Assembly: GCA_014523695.1 (NCBI GenBank) | Contig: JAATVS010000411.1 | Location: 1 to 6,130 of the forward strand | Reading direction: 5' to 3' | DNA from: Nitrososphaerales archaeon TH5895 | Lineage (GTDB): Archaea > Thermoproteota > Nitrososphaeria > Nitrososphaerales > Nitrososphaeraceae | DNA length: 6,130 nucleotides | Part shown: positions 1-5,878 of the stretch, one piece after another | Position numbering within the stretch: position 1 is the first letter of the stretch | How the letters are laid out: every line of letters starts with the position of its first letter | Position numbers and translations under genes: made by a program | The notes under the pieces: model-generated | Seen by the model: only the letters and a program-made list of their open reading frames with translations | Database searches by the model: none | Told to the model about the DNA's origin: nothing

Positions 1-2
1 GT

Positions 3-185
3 ATTGGTATTGCAGACTCGACATTTCAAATACGCAAATCATCGGGTATGATTAGCGATTGGAAATTAGTGGCGTGGGAAGACTTTAGTTGGATGCTCGA
101 GGTCACTGAATACTATTGTGACAGTGCACGCCTTAGAACTGCAATGTTGGAAGAACAGGTCGTACTCCGAACGGAGGACAGATAA
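3..185 (+). CDS. C-terminal fragment of unknown protein (partial, enters from left edge)
   Basis: An open frame runs from the left window edge for 60 codons and stops at TAA 183-185. The visible peptide is helical-looking and aromatic-rich, with a WKLVAWEDFSWMLEVTEYY segment followed by an amphipathic tail ending LEEQVVLRTEDR. No stop interrupts the frame from the edge, and codon content looks coding. In-frame ATGs occur at 48, 93 and 144, so a 45-residue protein starting at 48 is formally possible. The frame stays open upstream of that ATG, so I read this as the end of a longer gene. No family is recognised and no catalytic or metal-binding pattern is visible. It converges with the CdvB gene across a 185-bp spacer. 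Confidence 0.6.
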   Translation: MGIADSTFQIRKSSGMISDWKLVAWEDFSWMLEVTEYYCDSARLRTAMLEEQVVLRTEDR

Positions 186-370
186 TCATGAATACTCATT
201 TGAAGAGTTAGCACACACATGTTATGACCTAAGGTAATTAGAAATTAAATAATCGATGAAAGCAATTCAGAGGAGAATATAGAATCGGAGTAAATAGCTT
301 TTCGGAATGGAATAATGATAAAATATACATTGGCACGTTTCATACCCCATTTTCCATACTAATAGCAGAA
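186..370. other. Convergent intergenic spacer, no gene seen
   Basis: This AT-rich spacer lies between the end of the plus-strand partial gene and the end of the minus-strand cdvB gene. It has only short T or A runs of four bases on either strand, so no strong oligo-T terminator can be pointed to. No tRNA, stable hairpin or repeat was seen. Confidence 0.5.
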
Positions 371-1069
371 CTAGAATGGAAATATTTCTCCAGTATCCTC
401 AGATCTGCCCTTTTGTCGAGTCTTAGATGGTGCCAGATCAGGTAATTTGTCTTCCATGTTCACTTCGACTACTGCTGAGGCTTCTTCCATGATTTTAGTA
501 ATTTCTACACCATCAGTTCCTATCGGATCGAGACTAGATATCCCGTTTCCTTGCAACGATGAGTCAGAATAGGTACTATTTAGTATATCTCCAAGGGATT
601 CAGAAATTTGAGAAAGAGAATTGTCTGCCGTAGGAATAACTGCAGAAAGGCCACCTCGTAGATCCTTAATTACGGAAGTGGTAGGAGTTAATGTTGATGC
701 CACATCTCCTAATTCAGTAACCGTTTCAAGTCTCATTCTTACTTGTTCTGTTGTCAGCATAGTTGATTTGACTACTTTGTTTATCTTTCGTATCTGAGAG
801 AGTTCGCTTGAAAGCGATTTTGCATAATTTGTCTCATGGCTCTGTACCGCTTCTACAACATTGTTAAAGATCTGTTGGTCGCGTTGTTTCAGTCTTCCAG
901 AAAACGCTTCCATTTTGGAGATTTGTATCTGGAGCTTCCGATGTGCTTGCTCTAGTCGAGGTTTCAGAGGTTCCGCTGATCTCAAGCTCTCCCTGATCTT
1001 GTTTTTAAGGTCACCTGAGGATTTACTCTTTTTCTTTTCTGTTCCACTCCATTTATCGAAGAAAGACAT
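371..1069 (-). CDS. cdvB: CdvB-family ESCRT-III (Snf7-like) protein, paralogue without a winged-helix tail
   Basis: This is a 232-residue ESCRT-III homologue of the archaeal Cdv machinery, whose family polymerises on membranes during cell division or membrane scission. Residues about 20-62 form the long basic alpha-1 helix (LKNKIRESLRSAEPLKPRLE region), followed by charged helices to about residue 120 and shorter helices to about 165. A Ser/Gly-rich linker (about 165-185) leads to a C-terminal helix (about 186-206, EITKIMEEASAVVEVNMEDK) and a proline motif KLPDLAP (208-214) that resembles a MIM2-type element for binding the CdvC/Vps4 MIT domain. Only about 18 residues follow, so the winged-helix CdvA-binding region of canonical CdvB is absent. 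This fits a CdvB1/B2-type paralogue, and the exact paralogue cannot be assigned. The N-terminus MSFFDKW plus a Lys cluster resembles the membrane-inserting N-termini of eukaryotic ESCRT-III. The ATG at 1069 is the natural start. It stands alone, as cdv genes usually do in Thaumarchaeota. Confidence 0.88.
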   Translation of the reverse strand: MSFFDKWSGTEKKKSKSSGDLKNKIRESLRSAEPLKPRLEQAHRKLQIQISKMEAFSGRLKQRDQQIFNNVVEAVQSHETNYAKSLSSELSQIRKINKVVKSTMLTTEQVRMRLETVTELGDVASTLTPTTSVIKDLRGGLSAVIPTADNSLSQISESLGDILNSTYSDSSLQGNGISSLDPIGTDGVEITKIMEEASAVVEVNMEDKLPDLAPSKTRQKGRSEDTGEIFPF

Positions 1070-1098
1070 TACGAGTAAAGTTCTGTCACATGCTCACT

Positions 1099-1106
1099 TA
1101 ATTTTA
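1099..1106 (-). promoter_or_regulatory. Candidate TATA box of cdvB
   Basis: The minus strand reads TAAAATTA here, centred about 33 nt before the cdvB ATG. With the usual archaeal TATA-to-start distance of about 26 nt, transcription would begin about 6-7 nt before the ATG, giving an almost leaderless mRNA. This fits the lack of a Shine-Dalgarno sequence. It implies cdvB can be transcribed separately from the upstream zinc-ribbon gene. Confidence 0.35.
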
Positions 1107-1214
1107 CCATGTATCAAGAAAATTTGTTAAGAAGGTGAACTGAATCTTGTTTCAAAATGCCTCCCCATACCCTACGACTAAAACCTTAGAAAAAGGCGCA
1201 TGTTCAGAGCAGAG

Positions 1215-1415
1215 CTAACGCTTAAAAAAAACCTCCATATAGCCGCACAATGAACAGATAAAGATAGTGTAGTTACTGTACTTCTTCATGATACTTGGAA
1301 GGTACTTTTCTATCGACATGGTCGGCTTTAATGGAATCGGCAACGGTACCTTCTTTGGAACTGGTTGGGTTTCTTCCTCCAACATTCCCTCGCATTTAGG
1401 ACAATTCTTTGACAT
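1215..1415 (-). CDS. Small zinc-ribbon protein (66 aa), function unknown
   Basis: The 66-residue product has two Cys pairs: CPKC at residues 5-8 and CSLC at 54-57, the latter followed by GYMEVFFKR. A rubredoxin-like zinc ribbon with four Cys ligands and a long middle loop is the simplest reading. The loop is proline-rich (VPKKVPLPIPLKP, about 19-31), followed by a short helix (SIEKYLPSIMKKY). Such proteins occur as transcription or RNA accessory factors, but nothing here fixes a role. The ATG at 1415 is preferred over an in-frame TTG at 1454, because it sits four residues before the first Cys and a TATA-like box lies about 25 nt upstream, predicting a leaderless transcript. It is 145 bp upstream of cdvB on the same strand. 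A T8 run falls inside its last codons. Confidence 0.68.
   Translation of the reverse strand: MSKNCPKCEGMLEEETQPVPKKVPLPIPLKPTMSIEKYLPSIMKKYSNYTIFICSLCGYMEVFFKR
1224..1231 (-). terminator. Oligo-T tract in the 3' end of the zinc-ribbon gene
   Basis: On the minus strand eight consecutive T residues occur in the codons for Val-Phe-Phe, about 7-14 nt before the stop codon. Archaeal RNA polymerase terminates at oligo-T without a hairpin, so this could release part of the transcript before or at the stop and separate this gene from cdvB. Because it lies in coding sequence, it may simply reflect the VFF residues. Confidence 0.3.
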
Positions 1416-1798
1416 GCAGAGGAATAAACAGGTGGAATAATTACATGTTTCCAACTTCTGAAAATGATGTCATATCTGTGCAAAGCTGGCCTATAGAAGT
1501 TTACAAGTAAATAATTGAGATTTCGCTTATTCAAAAAGCTGAGGTAGGCAGAACTCTACTTTACAATCGGGCTGACAGGAGTGAGATCTAAAGAGAATCG
1601 AGCCATGAGAGCTATCCAACAAAATATAAACAACTCTTCGATGCTAGATTTCTAATTTTCGACATGATTACTCGTAATTGTGGAGTAATGCCAAACGGAA
1701 AAGTGACTTGGAACAAGGGAGGAAGTTGTCACTCGTCAAATGAAATCTTCCATGCCGCCATTAAAGTCACGTAAATAATACTTGGCCAACCACAGTCT
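1416..1798. other. Intergenic region, no convincing gene
   Basis: These 383 bases separate the two small zinc-protein genes. The left end holds the zinc-ribbon gene's TATA-like box. A plus-strand frame is open from 1592 to 1774, but its first start codon is the ATG at 1664, leaving 36 codons with no ribosome-binding site or recognisable motif. A weak inverted repeat (GTGAC at about 1702, GTCAC at about 1728) has a poor stem. No RNA gene was recognised. Confidence 0.45.
1436..1443 (-). promoter_or_regulatory. Candidate TATA box of the zinc-ribbon gene
   Basis: The minus strand reads TAATTATT, centred about 25 nt before the ATG at 1415. This spacing predicts transcription starting at the ATG itself. 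No Shine-Dalgarno sequence is present. The box lies inside the alternative TTG-started extension, so it supports the shorter protein. Confidence 0.4.
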
Positions 1799-1966
1799 TT
1801 AAGCTTCTAGATAAGGAACAAATCCACTCCCCAAGCAACTCTCACAATTGTCATTGGTCATCGACGCAATAATTCCACCTATCTTATCCTTGTTGCTTAC
1901 CCCCGAGGATGAAAAGACGTAGCCTGTTCCACAACAAAAGGTGCATCTTAACCATGCTTTGGGCAT
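1799..1966 (-). CDS. Tiny double CxxCxGxG (DnaJ-type) zinc-knuckle protein
   Basis: Starting at the ATG at 1966 the product has 55 residues and is almost entirely zinc finger. CTFCCGTG lies at residues 8-15 and CESCLGSG at 41-48, both matching the CxxCxGxG repeat of the DnaJ cysteine-rich domain. They are separated by a 25-residue loop, and the protein ends FVPYLEA. The four Cys likely hold one zinc, with Cys12 an extra residue. DnaJ itself carries four such repeats and a J domain. This protein has neither, so it is a stand-alone knuckle, perhaps a redox, chaperone-accessory or nucleic-acid-binding protein; its function is unknown. The start is uncertain. The frame is also open from ATG 2065 (88 aa) and TTG 2080 (93 aa), and a weak TATA-like CCTTATCA at 2101-2108 would favour 2065. 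I chose 1966 because MPKAW leads directly into the finger and the extension shows no motif. It lies downstream of the hydrolase gene on the same strand. Confidence 0.6.
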   Translation of the reverse strand: MPKAWLRCTFCCGTGYVFSSSGVSNKDKIGGIIASMTNDNCESCLGSGFVPYLEA

Positions 1967-2136
1967 TGGCACTCTACTCAGAATTTTTGAATGCGTTTTG
2001 CGCTTACTGATAGACACTGACAGATCCTGTAATATGTTATCAGAGCAATATTTAGAGGTATACATCAAAATCCCATACAAGAACGAAACGATTTCAATAG
2101 TGATAAGGAACCTTAGAAATACTAAATGAGATTCTG

Positions 2137-3879
2137 TCAGCCACCATTTTTGCTTTCAAATAATTTAGAAATTGCCTCAATTGCCTCTGATAGGGGAGTT
2201 CCCTGATCTGCTATTGATTCCTGCCCCGCAATGTTATCTTCAGATTGGTTTTGAGAAACCTGTCCTTCTATGTTTCTAGCCGACTCGTTAGAAGATCCAT
2301 TTCCAAGTACTGTCGTTTGGTTTGGCAACAGCCCATCAGTTTGTTTCCCAGTTGTATTAACACTAGTTCTCTGATCGCTTGATACATTGCGAGATATTGA
2401 CGTATTACTTAAAGTTTCATCACTGTCAGGACCCGCCAAAGGCACTGATGTTTGTACTTGCGTATCCTGTGCTGGCCCGGCTGAAAGATTTGCTGACAAG
2501 ATTGGTGTGGTTTGTTCTGTAGATTCAATATTCATTAGATTATCGGCATGGGAAGTGTTAGAAGCTATTAAGCTGTCATTATCAATAGTTTTGATTAGAT
2601 CCTCAATCGCCTGGGATGTTCTTGTTCCGGTCTCGTTTGACGAGGGATCTTGAGACTTGTCGCTGAAAAATTTGACAAGTAGGTCTGCCAAAGGTCCTGG
2701 TTGCTCTTCAGGGATCCAGTGACCAGAGAAAGGCATTATGATCTCTGACACGTTGTTTGCTAATAGTTTTGCAGATTCTAAGCTATAATTCGGTTTAGCG
2801 TCACCTCCGCCAAAAGGAGATACTTCTCCAGATACTGCCAAAATTGGCATCACAAGCTTATTCTTTGATGTTTCATTATTCATAGTTGCATCATTTGCCG
2901 AAGCCCTAAAGTATTCAAATCCTGAACGCATTCCCCCCGGGGCCGAATATTGCCTCACATATTCGTCAATTGCCTCTTCGCTGACAGAATATGGATTGTA
3001 CGCCAATTGACGGTAGAACCATGACAAATACTCACGTTCATTCCCAGCGATGAGGGCTTCTGGCAGGTCCAATGTCCTATGGAATGAAAACCACCAAGGT
3101 TCAGCAAACGATACGTTGGATAGTAAGCCGGGAAAGACATAATCTATCACAACAAGTCTGCTTACATTGTTTGGATGGGCTGTCGCATACGAATAACCTG
3201 TTTGAGCTCCGATGTCATGACCTATTAGGTGAGTAGTATTAAAACCTAAATCAGATACTAGCTGATAAATGTCAGAAGCCGTTGTGTTTCCATCAAATCC
3301 AGATGCGGGCTTTGAACTGTCGCCCAGACCTCTCAAATCGGGTACTATTACAGTATAGTTATTCTTTGCTAGGATCGGCATCACATCTCTCCATTCGTAC
3401 CATGTTTGGGGCCAACCATGTAACAAGACTATTGCGTCTCCTTTTCCGCCCATCACATAGTGCATTGTAATGCCATTTACTTCGTTTCTATAGTGTTTGA
3501 ACAGGACATCGTCAAGCATGATAGAGTCAGAACTGAGAGAAGGGTCGTAAGATTCAGCATTTTGGGAATTATCATATGCCTGGGTGGAGTTACTTGTACT
3601 AACAACTTGCCCAGCTAACACCTTTTGGACATCAGGTGATGAGGAAGGACCTTGCGCTATGGTGGCGTTTTGAAGGATCGTAGCTGTTCCCTCACTCTGC
3701 AGATTAGCATTACCAACCTCCCTATCGTCCAGAGATTCAAAAAGGGGCGTCTGATATGGATAATTCTGCTCTTCTATATTCTGAGCCATCCCTAAACTAG
3801 GATCTATGAGAACCGAACTGATGAAACAGAGCGCCAAAAATGCTGCTAAATGTTCAAGGCGCTCATGAAAAAGACGCAT
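2137..3879 (-). CDS. Secreted epoxide-hydrolase-like alpha/beta hydrolase with long glycosylatable tail
   Basis: From ATG 3879 the protein has 580 residues. Residues 1-33 look like a signal peptide (MRLFHER, then hydrophobic LAAFLALCFISSVLI, cleavage near GMA-Q). A Ser/Asn/Gln-rich linker spans about 34-128. The alpha/beta hydrolase domain is about 129-408. It shows HGWP (154-157, oxyanion region), DLRGLGDSS, the nucleophile elbow GHDIG with Asp222, acid Glu352 (SGEVSPFG) and base His387 (GHWIPEEQP). This Asp-Glu-His set and the lid WWFSFH...LIAGNERE...GGMRSGFEYFRA resemble the epoxide hydrolase/Cif/haloacetate dehalogenase group. Residues 409-580 are a Ser/Thr/Asn-rich tail without a membrane segment, flanked by similar helices SQAIEDLIKTI and SEAIEAISKLF. 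I count 21 N-x-S/T sequons, 11 in the tail. It probably acts outside the cell on an unknown epoxide or ester-like substrate. A longer TTG start at 3960 is possible, but it would bury the signal peptide and precede the TATA-like box. Confidence 0.85.
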   Translation of the reverse strand: MRLFHERLEHLAAFLALCFISSVLIDPSLGMAQNIEEQNYPYQTPLFESLDDREVGNANLQSEGTATILQNATIAQGPSSSPDVQKVLAGQVVSTSNSTQAYDNSQNAESYDPSLSSDSIMLDDVLFKHYRNEVNGITMHYVMGGKGDAIVLLHGWPQTWYEWRDVMPILAKNNYTVIVPDLRGLGDSSKPASGFDGNTTASDIYQLVSDLGFNTTHLIGHDIGAQTGYSYATAHPNNVSRLVVIDYVFPGLLSNVSFAEPWWFSFHRTLDLPEALIAGNEREYLSWFYRQLAYNPYSVSEEAIDEYVRQYSAPGGMRSGFEYFRASANDATMNNETSKNKLVMPILAVSGEVSPFGGGDAKPNYSLESAKLLANNVSEIIMPFSGHWIPEEQPGPLADLLVKFFSDKSQDPSSNETGTRTSQAIEDLIKTIDNDSLIASNTSHADNLMNIESTEQTTPILSANLSAGPAQDTQVQTSVPLAGPDSDETLSNTSISRNVSSDQRTSVNTTGKQTDGLLPNQTTVLGNGSSNESARNIEGQVSQNQSEDNIAGQESIADQGTPLSEAIEAISKLFESKNGG

Positions 3880-3903
3880 TCTCACCGATATCTCCAGAAT
3901 ACT

Positions 3904-3911
3904 ATTATAAA
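3904..3911 (-). promoter_or_regulatory. TATA box of the secreted hydrolase gene
   Basis: The minus strand reads TTTATAAT within CTTATTTATAATAG, a good archaeal TATA match. It is centred about 28 nt before the ATG at 3879. With the usual spacing of about 26 nt, transcription begins within about three bases of that ATG, so the mRNA is essentially leaderless. This is the main argument for starting the protein at 3879 rather than at the upstream TTG. Confidence 0.6.
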
Positions 3912-4798
3912 TAAGACGATCACTCTGGATGCACCTCACGTCCAAAAAAGTTTCACCCAAGTTGCCCAGTTAATTAATTTGACAGATATGCTTGCAACCG
4001 TTGTAATAATATGACCAATCAATTTTTAATGGACTTCTACTTTGACTAGACTGAACAAAGACCCTGTTGAGATGAAAAGCTGTCTGTTTCACACTGGTAC
4101 CCTGATAATTGCTAAGATGCCATTGAGGTTCGATGACTTGTACCCACTTCTTGTGAATGATTATAGGAACCTTACAGTTCGACAAGGCACCGCAATGTGC
4201 TATTGGGAATTGTAGTGCGCAAGGCAGAATGGGTTATTTCTCGAATGCAGCAGGTTAAGCTTTCCCTGATTTGGATATCAATTTAGAGAAAAGCCTAGAA
4301 ATCCGAAGTACAAAACTAAAATAAGACACAGAATAATCGACCAAGATACCTGGAAGAAGTTAATGAATCCTAGCTGGTTCCAGTAGAGGTTAGGAGAATC
4401 TAAAATGTTACGGCTTTCTGTATTGGGTTCATTGCAATGAGTATTTCCAGGACTGTACCTGATGTGATGGAATTCTTCATAATCCCGTGTTATCGAATCA
4501 ATACAACAAAACTGCGATAATCTGCCCTTATTTTTGGTTCCCTCTTAGAGCCAGCACTGAATGGCAGCGAATTGCTCCGTCATTTGTAGTACCCTCTTTA
4601 TGCTCGAGTGCAGGTACGTAATGTAGAATGGGATAAGCCTCCGTGAATTTTGTGATTAAGCGAATTATTGAAATTATTGTTAATATCCTGTGTTATCCTA
4701 GGACAAGTTTCTTTGTCACTTTCTGTTGATGGCTGATGACCGCAATAAAAGCAAAGGAATATTCGTCGAAACCTCGTTATTGGAGTGACCCTAAAGGA

Positions 4799-4809
4799 TA
4801 AAATTATAA
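4799..4809 (+). promoter_or_regulatory. Candidate TATA box of the VOC gene
   Basis: TAAAATTATAA is the best AT-rich box before the VOC gene. Its centre is about 49 nt upstream of the ATG at 4853, so transcription would start near 4830 and leave a leader of about 23 nt. The leader contains a G5 run (4835-4839) and a two-codon mini-ORF, unlike the leaderless arrangement inferred for other genes here. Confidence 0.4.
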
Positions 4810-4852
4810 CTCAGTTGAATTTAAGGAAAAATAAGGGGGCTTAGATGAATTA

Positions 4853-5299
4853 ATGCTATTTACTAAAGTTGGAACCGTGATACTTCTGGTGGCGGATATG
4901 GATAGATCAGTAAAATTCTATAAGGAATTGCTCGGGTTGCCAGTAAAGACGAAAACGCAATCTCCAGATTGGGTTGAATTTTTTAACCGGGAAACGACCT
5001 TATCCTTGCACGCAATAAAGAGGGGAAAGGTTGATGACAGTGCCGGCAGCAAGGACACAAAGTTGGGAACTGGAACCCTGGTAGGCTTCATGGTGAGCGA
5101 TATTGACTCTACGGTTCAATTTCTGAAGGAGAATAACATTCGATTCTTCAAGGAGCCAAGAGACGAACCCTTTGGCAAGCATGCGATAATTGAGGATCCT
5201 GATGGTCATTTGATCTCGATTGCACAACTTAAGAGAACTGGATCTGCAGCATCAGAATCAGAAGAATTTGACCTCCTGGGATTGCTTGGGGCAGAGTAA
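4853..5299 (+). CDS. VOC-superfamily (glyoxalase/bleomycin-resistance-like) protein
   Basis: The 148-residue product has the paired beta-alpha-beta-beta-beta modules of the vicinal oxygen chelate fold. Module one (about 5-55) carries VILLVADMDRSVKFYKELLGLPV and ends in TTLSLHA. Module two (about 74-126) carries VGFMVSDIDSTVQFLKENNI and the hallmark IIEDPDGHLISIAQ. By a from-memory comparison with glyoxalase I (GloA), the four metal-ligand positions correspond to Thr8, His53, about Val77 and Ser122. Only His53 could bind metal, so a classical metallo-glyoxalase I is unlikely. A ligand-binding, resistance-type or diverged enzyme role is open. The C-terminus (127-148) is an extra tail ending in acidic then hydrophobic EEFDLLGLLGAE. 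The ATG at 4853 is chosen because the fold begins immediately after it. It is 105 bp upstream of the next gene on the same strand. Confidence 0.82.
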   Translation: MLFTKVGTVILLVADMDRSVKFYKELLGLPVKTKTQSPDWVEFFNRETTLSLHAIKRGKVDDSAGSKDTKLGTGTLVGFMVSDIDSTVQFLKENNIRFFKEPRDEPFGKHAIIEDPDGHLISIAQLKRTGSAASESEEFDLLGLLGAE

Positions 5300-5372
5300 T
5301 TGAGGAAAAACATCCGAGGAATTCAAAGTATTCTCACCCAAATCTAACGCACAGGCATACATAGTTAAGAAG

Positions 5373-5380
5373 TCTTATTA
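5373..5380 (+). promoter_or_regulatory. Candidate TATA-like box of the DUF6659-like gene
   Basis: TCTTATTA is centred about 28 nt before the ATG at 5405, the spacing expected for a leaderless archaeal transcript. No Shine-Dalgarno sequence precedes that ATG. The match to a TATA consensus is only fair. Confidence 0.35.
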
Positions 5381-5404
5381 GATGCATCTTTGCACCATTG
5401 GATA

Positions 5405-5755
5405 ATGGACTATAAATCTATTCACGAAAGAATAATGAATGTGGATCCCAGAATTAGGTTGGTCACTATATGCGACTTGAACGGAAAAATAATGCACTCC
5501 GATCATCGAGCGGGAGTCGAGAATTTGCTGTCACCGGAGGAAAGTAAAAAATCCTTGGAACTGGCTGTCAACGCTTGGAAGACCAGGAGCTCTCTTCAGT
5601 CCAAGATAGGCAAGGGTAAATACGTTCTGGCCGAATACGAGAAGATCAAAAGAATAACGATGCCATTGGATGAAGAACACATTCTTTATATAACCACTGA
5701 AGTGGACGCAGACCATGCAAAAATAATTGACAGCGCGAGAAGAGAAACAAGATAA
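5405..5755 (+). CDS. DUF6659-like thaumarchaeal protein, probable roadblock/profilin-type fold
   Basis: From ATG 5405 the product has 116 residues. The predicted order is a helix (1-13), a beta hairpin RLVTICDLNGKIMHS (18-32), a helix beginning LLSPEESKKSLELAV (41-55), a strand GKYVLAEYEK (71-80), a strand IKRITMPL (81-88), a strand HILYITTEVDADH (92-104) and a closing helix. The pattern of a dry-strand D-x-x-G hairpin followed by KRxTMPL and HxLYITTE matches small proteins abundant in ammonia-oxidising archaea, which I recall as DUF6659. The topology suggests a roadblock/LC7-like sensor or scaffold for small GTPases or signalling, but the role is inferred only. An in-frame TTG at 5390 would add five residues (MHHWI). 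ATG is preferred for its codon and its TATA-like spacing. Two T6 runs follow the gene. Confidence 0.75.
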   Translation: MDYKSIHERIMNVDPRIRLVTICDLNGKIMHSDHRAGVENLLSPEESKKSLELAVNAWKTRSSLQSKIGKGKYVLAEYEKIKRITMPLDEEHILYITTEVDADHAKIIDSARRETR

Positions 5756-5771
5756 TTCTCGCTACTTTGCC

Positions 5772-5777
5772 TTTTTT
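5772..5777 (+). terminator. Oligo-T terminator after the DUF6659-like gene
   Basis: A T6 run begins 17 nt after the stop codon at 5755. No hairpin precedes it, which is normal for archaeal intrinsic termination. A second T6 lies at 5850-5855 and could act as a backup. Together they suggest that the next gene is transcribed from its own promoter. Confidence 0.45.
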
Positions 5778-5849
5778 CAAGTCCTGAAGATGACGGAAGA
5801 TAAAAAATAATAACAACAATTAGTATTATCCTAGTTCACATGATCGTTA

Positions 5850-5855
5850 TTTTTT
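5850..5855 (+). terminator. Second oligo-T tract, possible backup terminator
   Basis: This T6 run lies 95 nt after the DUF6659-like stop and upstream of the TATA box for the next gene. It is positioned to stop read-through transcripts. Confidence 0.3.
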
Positions 5856-5878
5856 AACTACCTAAATTTCGCAATTTA

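Larger units (their letters stand above)
3880..4852. other. 973-bp divergent intergenic region without a convincing gene
   Basis: This spacer separates the leftward hydrolase gene from the rightward VOC gene. Apart from the promoters at its two ends I see no gene. A 71-codon minus-strand frame (3970-4185) starts only at TTG, contains no internal Met and shows no family motif. At 4368-4395 there is a weak nested hairpin: outer arms TCCTA and TAGGA, inner CTGG-TT-CCAG. At 4696-4703 there is an 8-bp palindrome, TCCTAGGA. No tRNA T-arm, C/D-box pair, CRISPR or terminal inverted repeat was found. It may be regulatory, contain an unrecognised ncRNA, or be decayed sequence. Confidence 0.5.

Noticed and set aside
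1664..1774. 36-codon plus-strand frame (MITRNCGVMPNGK...), open upstream to 1592
   Set aside because: No ribosome-binding site, TATA box at suitable spacing or family motif. Two Cys residues do not make a zinc site.
1941..2129. 62-codon plus-strand frame opposite the zinc-knuckle gene
   Set aside because: It is antisense to the CxxCxGxG gene region, which has clear motifs, and its own product shows none.
2935..2942. CCCCGGGG palindrome
   Set aside because: It lies within the hydrolase coding sequence and encodes the family's conserved APGG turn, which explains the GC-rich patch.
4120..4145. GGTTCGAT resembling a tRNA T-loop
   Set aside because: The flanking five-base arms do not pair and no acceptor or anticodon stem can be built.
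3970..4185. 71-codon minus-strand open frame upstream of the hydrolase gene
   Set aside because: It starts only at TTG, has no internal Met, no ribosome-binding site and no recognisable motif. It is probably a chance frame, though a decayed gene cannot be excluded.
4438..4521. 27-codon plus-strand frame from ATG (MSISRTVPDVMEFF...)
   Set aside because: Too short, no promoter or ribosome-binding site, and no recognisable motif in the flanking frames.
4728..4795. Possible C/D-box sRNA (GCTGATGACC resembles box C)
   Set aside because: The first base of the C box does not fit and no CTGA D box follows within about 65 nt.
4693..5834. Shared 9-mer TTATCCTAG at 4693-4701 and 5826-5834, both upstream of plus-strand genes
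   Set aside because: Many 9-mer matches are expected by chance in 6 kb. The distances to the genes differ and flanks do not match.
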